Shown here: positions 44,123-51,365 of the stretch, one piece after another
Numbering within the stretch: position 1 is the stretch's first letter
How the letters are laid out: each line of letters begins with the position of its first letter
Assembly (NCBI RefSeq): GCF_000383595.1
Contig: NZ_KB911581.1
Span: 372,001 to 436,000 of the forward strand
Origin: Streptomyces bottropensis ATCC 25435
GTDB taxonomy: Bacteria > Actinomycetota > Actinomycetes > Streptomycetales > Streptomycetaceae
Direction of reading: 5' to 3'
Length of the DNA stretch: 64,000 bases
Position numbers and translations under genes: made by a program
Notes under the pieces: generated by a model
Told to the model about the DNA's origin: nothing
The model's database searches: none
Seen by the model: the letters and a program-made list of their open reading frames with translations, nothing else

Positions 44123-44409
44123 GTAAGGGGTCCGCCCTGGGGAGAATGTGTGCCGAAGTGGTGGTCACACATGGACAGTTGAGAAATGACCGTCCCGAGG
44201 GCGGCAGCACGTACGCCTCTTGTGATTGAACTCGCCCCCGTGACCGCCGAAGCGGCCAGCCAGTCATTGATTCACAGCCGAAACATGCTGCACGAATCCG
44301 CCTCCCGAGTCCAGTCGGAACCACCGGAAACGAAGTCACAGTTGCAAGGCTTTCGCCCGGGACCGACCGGCCGTAGGGTGTAGGCGCAAGATCGACAACG
44401 GGGGAGACG
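44123..44409. promoter_or_regulatory. Divergent promoter region between the M48 and HerA operons
   Basis: 287 bases without a convincing gene; it must carry promoters for both directions. TTGCAA (44342) and TAGGGT (about 44374) are visible but spaced too far apart to be trusted. No operator-like palindrome stood out. Confidence 0.3.
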
Positions 44410-44586
44410 TTGCCAACCACGCTGCATGCGCACAATCCTGGTCAAGTGAAGGATGCCACCCCCTTCTTCACCCTGTCGGAGATCTCCGGCATTTGGGATG
44501 GCTCATCCATTCGCGTGAGCGAACTCGGCAGGCGCGTCGACCTGCGGCGCCGGACGAGCGCCGGTCGGCGAACGGGAGCGGTCTGA
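44410..44586 (+). CDS. 58-aa leader protein upstream of the HerA-like ATPase
   Basis: Starts at TTG 44410 with GGGAG 3-4 nt upstream and reads PTTLHAHNPGQVKDATPFFTLSEISGIW, then SSIRVSELGRRVDLRRRTSAGRRTGAV, stopping 4 nt before the ATPase ATG. Codon use matches the neighbours, with G or C in most third positions. The tight spacing suggests a coupled small subunit or leader peptide. Not recognised. Confidence 0.5.
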   Translation: MPTTLHAHNPGQVKDATPFFTLSEISGIWDGSSIRVSELGRRVDLRRRTSAGRRTGAV

Positions 44587-44590
44587 CCCC

Positions 44591-47365
44591 ATGGACACCA
44601 CGCCGCACGGCAGCACATGGCAGCGCTTCGTGGACATGGAGGCCTGTCTGCTGCGCGAGGTCCCGCGCCAACGCCTCACGGACGACAGGTCCCAGGGTTC
44701 CGGCGACGACCTGCACGCGCAGCGGCTCGCCGCCCTGGTCTCCGCGCATCACGCGCGGCGCCCCGACGACCCGACGGGCGGCGCGGTGTTCGTCGGTTGG
44801 GCACGTCACGCCGATCGGCCCATCGACGTGCTGGTCGGGGGGAGCACCTTGCTCGGCGGCCGTGCCGACGCGGATGTCGGTACGACTCTGCTACGACTCC
44901 CCGCCGGCGCGCGTGGATTCGCCCAGCCGACGGGAGCGGCCGCTTCCCTGCTCGCGGCGTTTCCGTGCTGGAGCGCTGTCGCGGGTGTCACCGACGGGCT
45001 GCTCGTCGACGCCGAGCCGGGCACCGCGGGGGCGGGCGCGGCGCGGCAGCGACCCAGCCTGGAGGACTGCCTCCTCGCGGTGTGGCAGGAGCCCTTCGCC
45101 TGGCTGGTGTTCGCCGAACCGGTCCCCACCGCCGAACTCGACGACCTCACCGGCGATGTCGCCGATGAACAGCGCCGCGCCATGTCCAAGGCGGATGGTT
45201 CGCCCGAGTACGCCATCGCGGCGGCCCGGCTGGAACGCCGGCACAAGGACCTCGCCAAGGCATCGGCCACCGGACTGTGGCGGATACGTCTGCTCGCGGG
45301 CGGCCGTACGTCCGAGGAAGCGACCCGGGTCGCCGCGCTGGTCTGCGCGTCGGCGGACCTGGAGGGGCTGCCCTACGCGCTCCGGCCGACCGGGCGGGTC
45401 GGGGACCTGCCCACGGCGCTCGGCGGAGTGCTCCCGGCCCCCGAGGAGTACCCCTTCCACGCCGGATCCGACCTGCTCGCATCCCTGGCCCGGCCACCCG
45501 CACACGAAATACCCGGCGTACGGTTCGCGCTGCGCCCGGAGTTCGACGTCACCCCGGAGACCGCGGGCCGACCGTCCACGCCGGACGCCCCGCCGGTCCG
45601 GCTCGGCTCGGTGCTCGACCGTAACCGCAATCCCGTCGGCGACCTCGAACTGACCCGCTCCACCCTCAATCGGCACACCTTCGTGTGCGGGGCCACCGGC
45701 GGCGGCAAGTCCCAGACCGTGCGCGGACTGCTGGAGGCGGCCACCCATGTGGGCATCCCCTGGCTGGTGGTCGAGCCGGCCAAGGCCGAGTACCGGTTCA
45801 TGTCCGCACGGCTCGGCGACACGAGCGACGTCGTCGTCATCAAGCCCGGCGATCCCGACGCGCTGCCGGCCGGCCTGAACCCCCTGGAGCCCTCGGCGTA
45901 CGCGAGCGGTGAGCGCTTCCCCCTCCAGACGCACCTCGACATGGTGCGTGCCCTCTTCCTCGCCTCCTTCGACCCGCAGGAACCGTTCCCGCAGGTTCTC
46001 AGCGCCGCGCTGACCCGGTGTTACGAGGACCTGGGCTGGGACCTCACTCTCGGCGAGCCCGCGGTCCCCGGTACCGAGCCGCGCTACCCCACCCTGGAGG
46101 ACCTGGAGCACACGGCCCTCAAGGTCGTGACGGACATCGGCTACGGCAAGGAGGTCGCCGACAACGTCCAGGGTTTCATCAAGATCCGCCTGGCCAGCCT
46201 GCGGCTCGGCACGACAGGTCGCTTCCTGGAGGGCGGCCGTCCCCTCGACTTCGGCGGACTCCTGCGCCGCAACGTCGTCTTCGAGATCGAGGACGTCGGC
46301 GACGACAAGGACAAGGCGTTCCTGATGGGGACCATCCTCATCCGGCTCGTCGAGTACCTGCGCATGGAACAGCGCGTGACGCGTCAACTGTCTTTCCCGC
46401 TACGTCACTTGAGTGTCTTTGAGGAGGCGCACCGGCTGCTTCGGCGCTCGGAGGAGGGCGGCGCGAGCGCCCACGCGGTGGAGATGTTCGCCGGTCTGCT
46501 GGCCGAGATCCGGGCGTACGGCGAGGGCCTGATCATCGCCGACCAGATCCCGAGCAAGCTGTTGCCCGACGTCATCAAGAACACGGCGGCGAAGGTCGTC
46601 CACCGGCTCCCGGCCCAGGACGACCGCGAGGCGGTCGGCGCGACGATGAACATCACGGCGGCCCAGTCCGAATACCTGGTCACCTTGCGGCCGGGCGAGG
46701 CGGCGGTGTTCACGGACGGCATGGACTATCCGCTGCTGGTGCGGATGCGGGACGGGACGGAGCGCGAGGACGCGGGGGCGATCCGGCCGGCGTCGGCGGC
46801 CGCGCTGACGGGCGAGCGCAGCCGTGCGTGCGGCCCCTGCTGCACTCCGGAGCCGTGCACCCTGCGCGATCTGCGCATGGCTCAGCGCTTGATGGAACAG
46901 CCCGAGCTGCGGATCGTGTTGTGGGCGGAGATGGCCGTGGCGGCCCATCTGTTGGGGTGGACCACGCCGTTGCCGGGGGAGGCGATGCGGCGGGCTCTGG
47001 AACCGTACCGGGGTCGCCTTCTGGACTGCGCGATCGGTCAGGCTGTGCACCGGGCGGTGCACAGCCGGGTGGGCGCACCCGCGGCACCGGAGGCGCTGGC
47101 GGAGCATGTGGCCGCGATGATGCGGGCGCAATTGGATGGACAGGACCCTTGCCAAGTGGCTGAGCCGCATTACAAGGCGCGCAAGGGGACGAAGACACGG
47201 GAGTACTACCACGGGCGCCTTACGCCCTCCGTGCTGGAGAAGATCGTCGGGTGCGCGGATCCCTCGGAGGAGTGGGGCAAGCGGTTCTCCTCGGCATTGT
47301 CCTGCTTTGAGCGCAAGATCCGAAAGCCCGCCGCAGCCGGGTCAAGCGGTGGAGGGTCGGAATGA
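44591..47365 (+). CDS. HerA/TraG-like hexameric ATPase
   Basis: 924-aa DNA- or protein-pumping ATPase. Walker A is GATGGGKS at residues 367-374, preceded by an N-terminal domain of about 360 residues. Next come VEPAKAEYR, a Walker B-type strand NVVFEIEDVG, the sensor segment HLSVFEEAHRLLRR and the motif IIADQIPSKLLPDVIKNTAAKVVHRLPAQDDREAVG, which is typical of HerA/VirB4-like pumps. A Cys cluster CGPCCTPEPC near residue 755 may bind zinc. It overlaps the next gene (ATGA) and so is co-translated with the alarmone-synthetase protein. It could be a secretion motor for that toxin or a defence translocase; the context does not decide. Confidence 0.85.
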   Translation: MDTTPHGSTWQRFVDMEACLLREVPRQRLTDDRSQGSGDDLHAQRLAALVSAHHARRPDDPTGGAVFVGWARHADRPIDVLVGGSTLLGGRADADVGTTLLRLPAGARGFAQPTGAAASLLAAFPCWSAVAGVTDGLLVDAEPGTAGAGAARQRPSLEDCLLAVWQEPFAWLVFAEPVPTAELDDLTGDVADEQRRAMSKADGSPEYAIAAARLERRHKDLAKASATGLWRIRLLAGGRTSEEATRVAALVCASADLEGLPYALRPTGRVGDLPTALGGVLPAPEEYPFHAGSDLLASLARPPAHEIPGVRFALRPEFDVTPETAGRPSTPDAPPVRLGSVLDRNRNPVGDLELTRSTLNRHTFVCGATGGGKSQTVRGLLEAATHVGIPWLVVEPAKAEYRFMSARLGDTSDVVVIKPGDPDALPAGLNPLEPSAYASGERFPLQTHLDMVRALFLASFDPQEPFPQVLSAALTRCYEDLGWDLTLGEPAVPGTEPRYPTLEDLEHTALKVVTDIGYGKEVADNVQGFIKIRLASLRLGTTGRFLEGGRPLDFGGLLRRNVVFEIEDVGDDKDKAFLMGTILIRLVEYLRMEQRVTRQLSFPLRHLSVFEEAHRLLRRSEEGGASAHAVEMFAGLLAEIRAYGEGLIIADQIPSKLLPDVIKNTAAKVVHRLPAQDDREAVGATMNITAAQSEYLVTLRPGEAAVFTDGMDYPLLVRMRDGTEREDAGAIRPASAAALTGERSRACGPCCTPEPCTLRDLRMAQRLMEQPELRIVLWAEMAVAAHLLGWTTPLPGEAMRRALEPYRGRLLDCAIGQAVHRAVHSRVGAPAAPEALAEHVAAMMRAQLDGQDPCQVAEPHYKARKGTKTREYYHGRLTPSVLEKIVGCADPSEEWGKRFSSALSCFERKIRKPAAAGSSGGGSE

Positions 47366-48831
47366 GCGAGTTGGACGCAGCGGAGAAGGGTCCCGAAGCG
47401 GCAGCCGTCGCTGAGACGCCGACGGCTCCCTCGGCAATTGAGTCCGCGGATGCGTGGGCGGAGCCCGAAGAACCTGAGGAGTTCAAAGGGCCCGAAGGGC
47501 GCGGATTATCAGAGACGCCCAAATCGCCCGAGGATGCTGAGGGAGCTGTCGAGGAGTCTGAGGCCTCGGAGGGAAGCGAGGATCCGCAGGAGTCCGAGGA
47601 GGCAGGGAGCGAAGAGTCGGCCGGGGTTGCCGAGAATGCTGAGGAGTTGGAAGGGTCGGATCAGCCAGCAGAGCCCGAAGAGCGCGCAGAGCGCGAAGGG
47701 TCGGTCCAGTCCATCGAGTCTGTCGAACCCGAGGGGCCCCTCGAAGCGGTCGCGCCCGACGAACTCGCGGACCCGGACGAGGCATCGGACTCCGGCGAGG
47801 CAGAGGATGTGAACGAGCCTGACGCACCGTCGGAGGAGGACGGCGAGGCCGGCGCTCCGGAGACGGGGGACCAATGGGAGAACCCACTGGCCGACGTGGC
47901 GGAGGCCCTCGGAGAGCGGCATCCCGAGGTGGCTTCGGTGATCACCAAGCTTGGTGCGGACGATGCGAACAGGCTGAACGTGATCGAGAACTTGAAGGAC
48001 CCTGAGGGCGGTGGCAAACGGACCTTGGAGATCATTCAGGAACTCGCCGAGGGAGAGACTCTGGAGGGACGCTCCCTGGAGGAGTACAGGTCGGAGAGTC
48101 CTGGGCGTGGCCCCCTGTTCGAGCCCGTGGAGCATGAGGTGAACTACGAGCCCGACGGGACGTCCCGCAAGAACGGGTACGTCGAGCAGGTCAAGTTGGA
48201 CGACCCGGTGCGAGCCCTCGGAGCTTCCATAGAGGACGGCGACCGCGACGCCCTCGACGAATACGGCATGAGGCTGCAGAACGAGGTGGAGCCGGCTGTC
48301 TATGAAGACGTGACGAGTCTCCTGGACGAGGCCGACGATGCCGAATTGAGCATCCGCACGAAATCCGCTGACGGCCTGGTCGACAAAGTGAATCGAATGA
48401 CCGAGGGGAGCGAGGGCCGAAAGGCCCGCCCGGATTACGAGATCGGGGACGTCATCGATGCCGTGGGGGCAAGAATTACCGTCGAGGACACCGCCCAGCT
48501 CGAAACCGTTCTCGAAAAGTCCAAGGCGTACTTCGGTACCGGCGAGGACGGGCGCCTGCTGGAGGTCGAGAACATGTACGCGGAGCCCAAGAGCGGGAAT
48601 CCGAGCTACCGCGTCATTCCCATGGTCGTAGCCATCGAGGTCGACGGAAAACCGTACACGTACGAACTCCAGCTCACGACAAAGCGGGCTTCCGTGGCCG
48701 CCGACCTTGAGCACAACACCGTGTACAAGTCGCATATCGAAACGACCCCGGGGGAGCGTGATGTGATGCGTAGGATGCAGGCAGAAGCGGCGGCGTTGGA
48801 TCAGGAAGAAACTCGCAGGAGGCACCCGTGA
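47362..48831 (+). CDS. Toxin candidate: acidic leader plus RelA/SpoT-type alarmone synthetase domain
   Basis: 489 aa. Residues 1-170 are highly acidic Glu/Ser/Pro/Ala low complexity. The C-terminal 160 residues are a RelA/SpoT synthetase domain: RTKSADGLVDKVNRM (Arg332, Lys334), DVIDAVGARI (Asp363, Asp366), EPKSGNPSYR (Lys410, Tyr416 in place of the usual NGYRSLH), YELQLTT (Glu435, Gln437) and EHNTVYK (His451, Tyr455, Lys456). All residues expected for pyrophosphate transfer are there, and no hydrolase or TGS/ACT domain is. Enzymes of this type make (p)ppGpp or (p)ppApp, or modify tRNA CCA ends. The adjacent hydrolase gene suggests a toxin with an antidote. Start overlaps the ATPase stop (ATGA). 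Confidence 0.82.
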   Translation: MSELDAAEKGPEAAAVAETPTAPSAIESADAWAEPEEPEEFKGPEGRGLSETPKSPEDAEGAVEESEASEGSEDPQESEEAGSEESAGVAENAEELEGSDQPAEPEERAEREGSVQSIESVEPEGPLEAVAPDELADPDEASDSGEAEDVNEPDAPSEEDGEAGAPETGDQWENPLADVAEALGERHPEVASVITKLGADDANRLNVIENLKDPEGGGKRTLEIIQELAEGETLEGRSLEEYRSESPGRGPLFEPVEHEVNYEPDGTSRKNGYVEQVKLDDPVRALGASIEDGDRDALDEYGMRLQNEVEPAVYEDVTSLLDEADDAELSIRTKSADGLVDKVNRMTEGSEGRKARPDYEIGDVIDAVGARITVEDTAQLETVLEKSKAYFGTGEDGRLLEVENMYAEPKSGNPSYRVIPMVVAIEVDGKPYTYELQLTTKRASVAADLEHNTVYKSHIETTPGERDVMRRMQAEAAALDQEETRRRHP

Positions 48832-49109
48832 CAGATGAGACAGGCCCGAGGTTCGTCATGATCTCGACGTTCCGCAGAAGGACTGCGGACGGATTCATGC
48901 TCGCGGCTTTCGTCATCGACGAGAGGGAGTGCGAGTCTCCTGCGGAAATGAAGTTGATCAGGAACGAAGCCCTCATGGAAATCCAACGTCGACGCATCGT
49001 CGGAGAGTTCGAGACCCGCAGGGCGAAGGCTGACGAGCTGCCGTCGACCCTGCCTCGGTGGGCGGAGTACAAGGGGCAACTGGAAGCTGCGGATGAGGAG
49101 TCGTCTTGA
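48828..49109 (+). CDS. 93-aa protein between synthetase and hydrolase, unknown
   Basis: Reads MTDETGPRFVMISTFRRRTADGFMLAAFVIDERECESPAEMKLIRNEALMEIQRRRIVGEFETRRAKADELPSTLPRW. It has a short beta part and a long charged helix, no signal or membrane segment. Overlaps the synthetase gene (GTGA) and the hydrolase gene (TTGA) by 4 nt each, so its product is made in step with both. A second immunity protein or chaperone for the toxin is a reasonable guess from its place. Confidence 0.7.
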   Translation: MTDETGPRFVMISTFRRRTADGFMLAAFVIDERECESPAEMKLIRNEALMEIQRRRIVGEFETRRAKADELPSTLPRWAEYKGQLEAADEESS

Positions 49110-49729
49110 CCCATCGGGTGTTCGGCGCGTGGCACGACTGGGACACCGCCCGTCGACAGTTGGCGGTACTAGCTCCGGAGGTTTCGGCGCAGCGCCTCGG
49201 GGAGGCCGTCGCGTTCGCCGAAGAGGCCCACGGGGATCAGAAGAGGCCTGCCGGTGAGCCGTACGTGGAGCACCTCCTGGAGGTGGTGGAGATCCTCGTC
49301 TCGGGCGCGGGTGTTCGCGACGAGGACCTGCTGGTCTCGGCCATACTCCACGACGTCGTGGAGGACACCGACCGCACGGCCGGGGAGGTCGGTGAGCGGT
49401 TCGGCCCCCGGGTCGAGGAGTGGGTGGGCTGGGTGACGAAGCCGAACCCCGAGGCCCACGAGGATCCTGCAGAGGTGCGTGACCGCTACCTTCTGAGCCT
49501 GCGTTCCGCCCCGCCGGAGGTCCTGCTGCTCAAGCTGGCGGACCGGTTCAGCAACGTGCAACGGCTCGGCACGCACCCGCGGCCCGAAAAGCGGCGCTCC
49601 TACTACCGCGAGACGTGCCGCCACTTGGTACCCCTCGCTGCGGGGGTCCCGTGGTTCGAAGCGGCCTTCGAGGAGTGGCGGCAGTTCTACCGCCACCTGG
49701 AGGACGGGGCGCCCGCGGCGACGGCCTGA
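49106..49729 (+). CDS. Stand-alone alarmone hydrolase (SpoT/MESH1-type HD protein), candidate antidote
   Basis: 207 aa, the size of small alarmone hydrolases. The HD metal site is complete: EEAHGDQKR, GEPYVEH (His56), ILHDVVEDT (His82-Asp83, Glu86-Asp87) and LLKLADRFSNVQRL (Asp146, Asn150). It should remove the 3' pyrophosphate of (p)ppGpp-like alarmones. TTG start overlapping the 93-aa gene. Placed two genes after an alarmone synthetase, it matches the arrangement of toxSAS systems, in which a hydrolase neutralizes the synthetase toxin. Family identity is clear; the antidote role is inferred. Confidence 0.85.
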   Translation: MTHRVFGAWHDWDTARRQLAVLAPEVSAQRLGEAVAFAEEAHGDQKRPAGEPYVEHLLEVVEILVSGAGVRDEDLLVSAILHDVVEDTDRTAGEVGERFGPRVEEWVGWVTKPNPEAHEDPAEVRDRYLLSLRSAPPEVLLLKLADRFSNVQRLGTHPRPEKRRSYYRETCRHLVPLAAGVPWFEAAFEEWRQFYRHLEDGAPAATA

Positions 49730-49936
49730 CGCCCGCCGTCGGCGCGGATGCCTGGGCGCGGGGCCACCGAGTTGCCGGGCGCTGTCTGCCTGACCGTGCT
49801 TCCGAGATCGCCGCGCGCAGCGCCCCGCCCTGTGACGCCAACACCGGAGCCTGATTGGTCGCCCTCCGCCAGGGAGGAAGCGTGTACCCGGATGTCCTGC
49901 CTGGGAGCAGGTCGCCGCGAATCGGCCCGTGCCCGG

Positions 49937-50221
49937 CTACGCCAGGGGCCTGGGGGCTTCGGAGGCGGGCGGTAGCTGGTCGGCGACGAAGGTGCCCAGC
50001 CCGACTTCGCCCCGCGTCCAGCCTTGCTCCCGAACGTGTCGCATGGCCTTGGCCGCCGTCGCGTTGACCACGCCGAACTCCTGGGCGATCTCCAGAGTGG
50101 ACGGCACGCGGCTTCCCGGCGGGTAGGTGCCGGCCTTGATGCGCTGGATGATCTCCGCTGCGATCTGCCGCCACAGCGGGCGCGTACGGTCAAGATCCAT
50201 GGTTTCAGCGTGGGTGACCAT
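49937..50221 (-). CDS. Small GntR-family regulator
   Basis: 94 aa at most, a GntR winged helix (LWRQIAAEIIQRIKAGTYPPGSRVPSTLEIAQEFGVVNATAAKAMRHVREQGWTRGEVGLGTFVAD) without an effector domain. A Met at 50200 (MDLDRTRPLW) is probably the true start, since the motif begins there. Divergent from the 50349-50908 pair, so it may control it. Streptomyces genomes have many such short GntR proteins next to small hypothetical genes. Ligand unknown. Confidence 0.82.
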   Translation of the reverse strand: MVTHAETMDLDRTRPLWRQIAAEIIQRIKAGTYPPGSRVPSTLEIAQEFGVVNATAAKAMRHVREQGWTRGEVGLGTFVADQLPPASEAPRPLA

Positions 50222-50285
50222 GGCATTCTGTGCATCCGTGGTTATCTGCGGTTATCCACGGGTATGGTGGACTACGAACATAAGC

Positions 50286-50322
50286 GGCCCCGCCGGGAAG
50301 CGGCTACTTCCTCGCCGGGGCC
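50286..50322 (+). other. Hairpin in the leader of the 50349 gene
   Basis: GGCCCCG (50286-50292) pairs with CGGGGCC (50316-50322), and GAAG with CTTC inside it, just 26 nt upstream of the next ATG. It could be an attenuator or simply mRNA structure. Confidence 0.4.
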
Positions 50323-50348
50323 TCAGCCGACTGAACAGGAGTCGACCT

Positions 50349-50654
50349 ATGCGCAGCCTACTGGCAGCGGTCCTGAGCCTTTTCCTGCCCGCCCGCGGAG
50401 CGCACCGCGCTGTCGCGCCGCTCCCGGCCGCCGCTCCCTCCCGGCCCGTTCCCACATACCGGCCCGTACCCCCGTGCCCGTTCCTGGGTGACGTCATCAG
50501 GGTCGATGGGCTGCCCCTGGTCCGGCCGTACGTCGTCGTGTGGGAGCGCGAGCGGGACGAACTCGATCGTCGGCGCCTGCAGCGGGCGCGGCGTAGGGCG
50601 GTCGTCCTGGCGGCGCCGGGCCAGGACGGCCGCGCGTGGGAGGTCGCCGTATGA
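50349..50654 (+). CDS. Small hypothetical protein paired with GntR
   Basis: 101 aa. Short hydrophobic start (MRSLLAAVLSLFLPARG), a Pro-rich middle (RPVPTYRPVPPCPFLGD) and a charged C terminus LVRPYVVVWERERDELDRRRLQRARRRAVVLAAPGQDG. AGGAG ribosome site 6-7 nt before the ATG. It overlaps the next gene by 4 nt. This small protein type is commonly found beside GntR or XRE regulators in Streptomyces; its function is not known to me. Confidence 0.68.
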   Translation: MRSLLAAVLSLFLPARGAHRAVAPLPAAAPSRPVPTYRPVPPCPFLGDVIRVDGLPLVRPYVVVWERERDELDRRRLQRARRRAVVLAAPGQDGRAWEVAV

Positions 50655-50908
50655 GCGGGCCGCGTCTTCGCAGTATCGGGGTGGATCCGGCGACCGGTAG
50701 GGAGGCCTTCGCGGACACGCGCCCCGGCGGTCTCCTCGAAGCGCTGGCTGACATGCATGCGCTGAAGGCGGCGGCTGTGCTGGTGACGGTCGTGGGTGCC
50801 GTACTGGAGGCGGGGAAGGCATCGGACGCCGAACTCGCCTCCTTCGTACCGGCGTTGTACGCGGCGCTCGAAGAATGTGTCGGCATCATGACCGGGGACA
50901 GGGAGTGA
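50651..50908 (+). CDS. Hypothetical 85-aa helical protein
   Basis: MSGPRLRSIGVDPATGREAFADTRPGGLLEALADMHALKAAAVLVTVVGAVLEAGKASDAELASFVPALYAALEECVGIM is mostly helical, with one moderately hydrophobic helix. Start overlaps the previous stop (ATGA), so it is the second gene of a two-gene unit opposite GntR. Not recognised. Confidence 0.62.
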   Translation: MSGPRLRSIGVDPATGREAFADTRPGGLLEALADMHALKAAAVLVTVVGAVLEAGKASDAELASFVPALYAALEECVGIMTGDRE

Positions 50909-51055
50909 TGGCGGAGGAGTGTCCGGTCCGGTCGTAGGGCCGTAACGGCGGTGGGAAGGCCTCTGCGAGCGACACGAAGGCCGGGGACGCCCTACTCGTC
51001 GGCTCCCGCCCAGTGAATGACGCGGCTGCGGCGGGGTCGACGTCGTGACAGCCCC

Positions 51056-51337
51056 TCAGCCCAGTTGTTCCGTCGTCCCGTCCGGATGGATGAGCAGGCG
51101 GATGGCGCCGCCGTAGCGGTTGTCCGTGATCGTCGCCGGGGTGGGGGCGCCGAGTTGCTGGGCGCGTTGCTGGAGGATCGACAGGACGACGTCCTGGATG
51201 TCGCCGTAGGGCGGGGCGGTGACGGGGACGCCGTCGATGAGGCCCGCGTTGGGGGAGAAGACGTGCACCTGGGCGTCCGAGGCGTGGGCGTTCGCGGCGG
51301 GCGGGGGCGGGCCCTGGCTCGGGGTCGGTTCGGTCAT
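51056..51337 (-). CDS. Hypothetical 93-aa protein
   Basis: Ala/Pro-rich N terminus (TEPTPSQGPPPPAANAHA) followed by a compact domain NAGLIDGVPVTAPPYGDIQDVVLSILQQRAQQLGAPTPATITDNRYGGAIRLLIHPDGTTEQL. No signal peptide. It lies 28 nt downstream of the WhiB-like gene on the same strand, likely co-transcribed. Family unknown to me. Convergent with the 50651 gene across about 150 gene-free bases. Confidence 0.65.
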   Translation of the reverse strand: MTEPTPSQGPPPPAANAHASDAQVHVFSPNAGLIDGVPVTAPPYGDIQDVVLSILQQRAQQLGAPTPATITDNRYGGAIRLLIHPDGTTEQLG

Positions 51338-51365
51338 CGGGGTCGGGGGTTCCTTCCGGCTCAGG

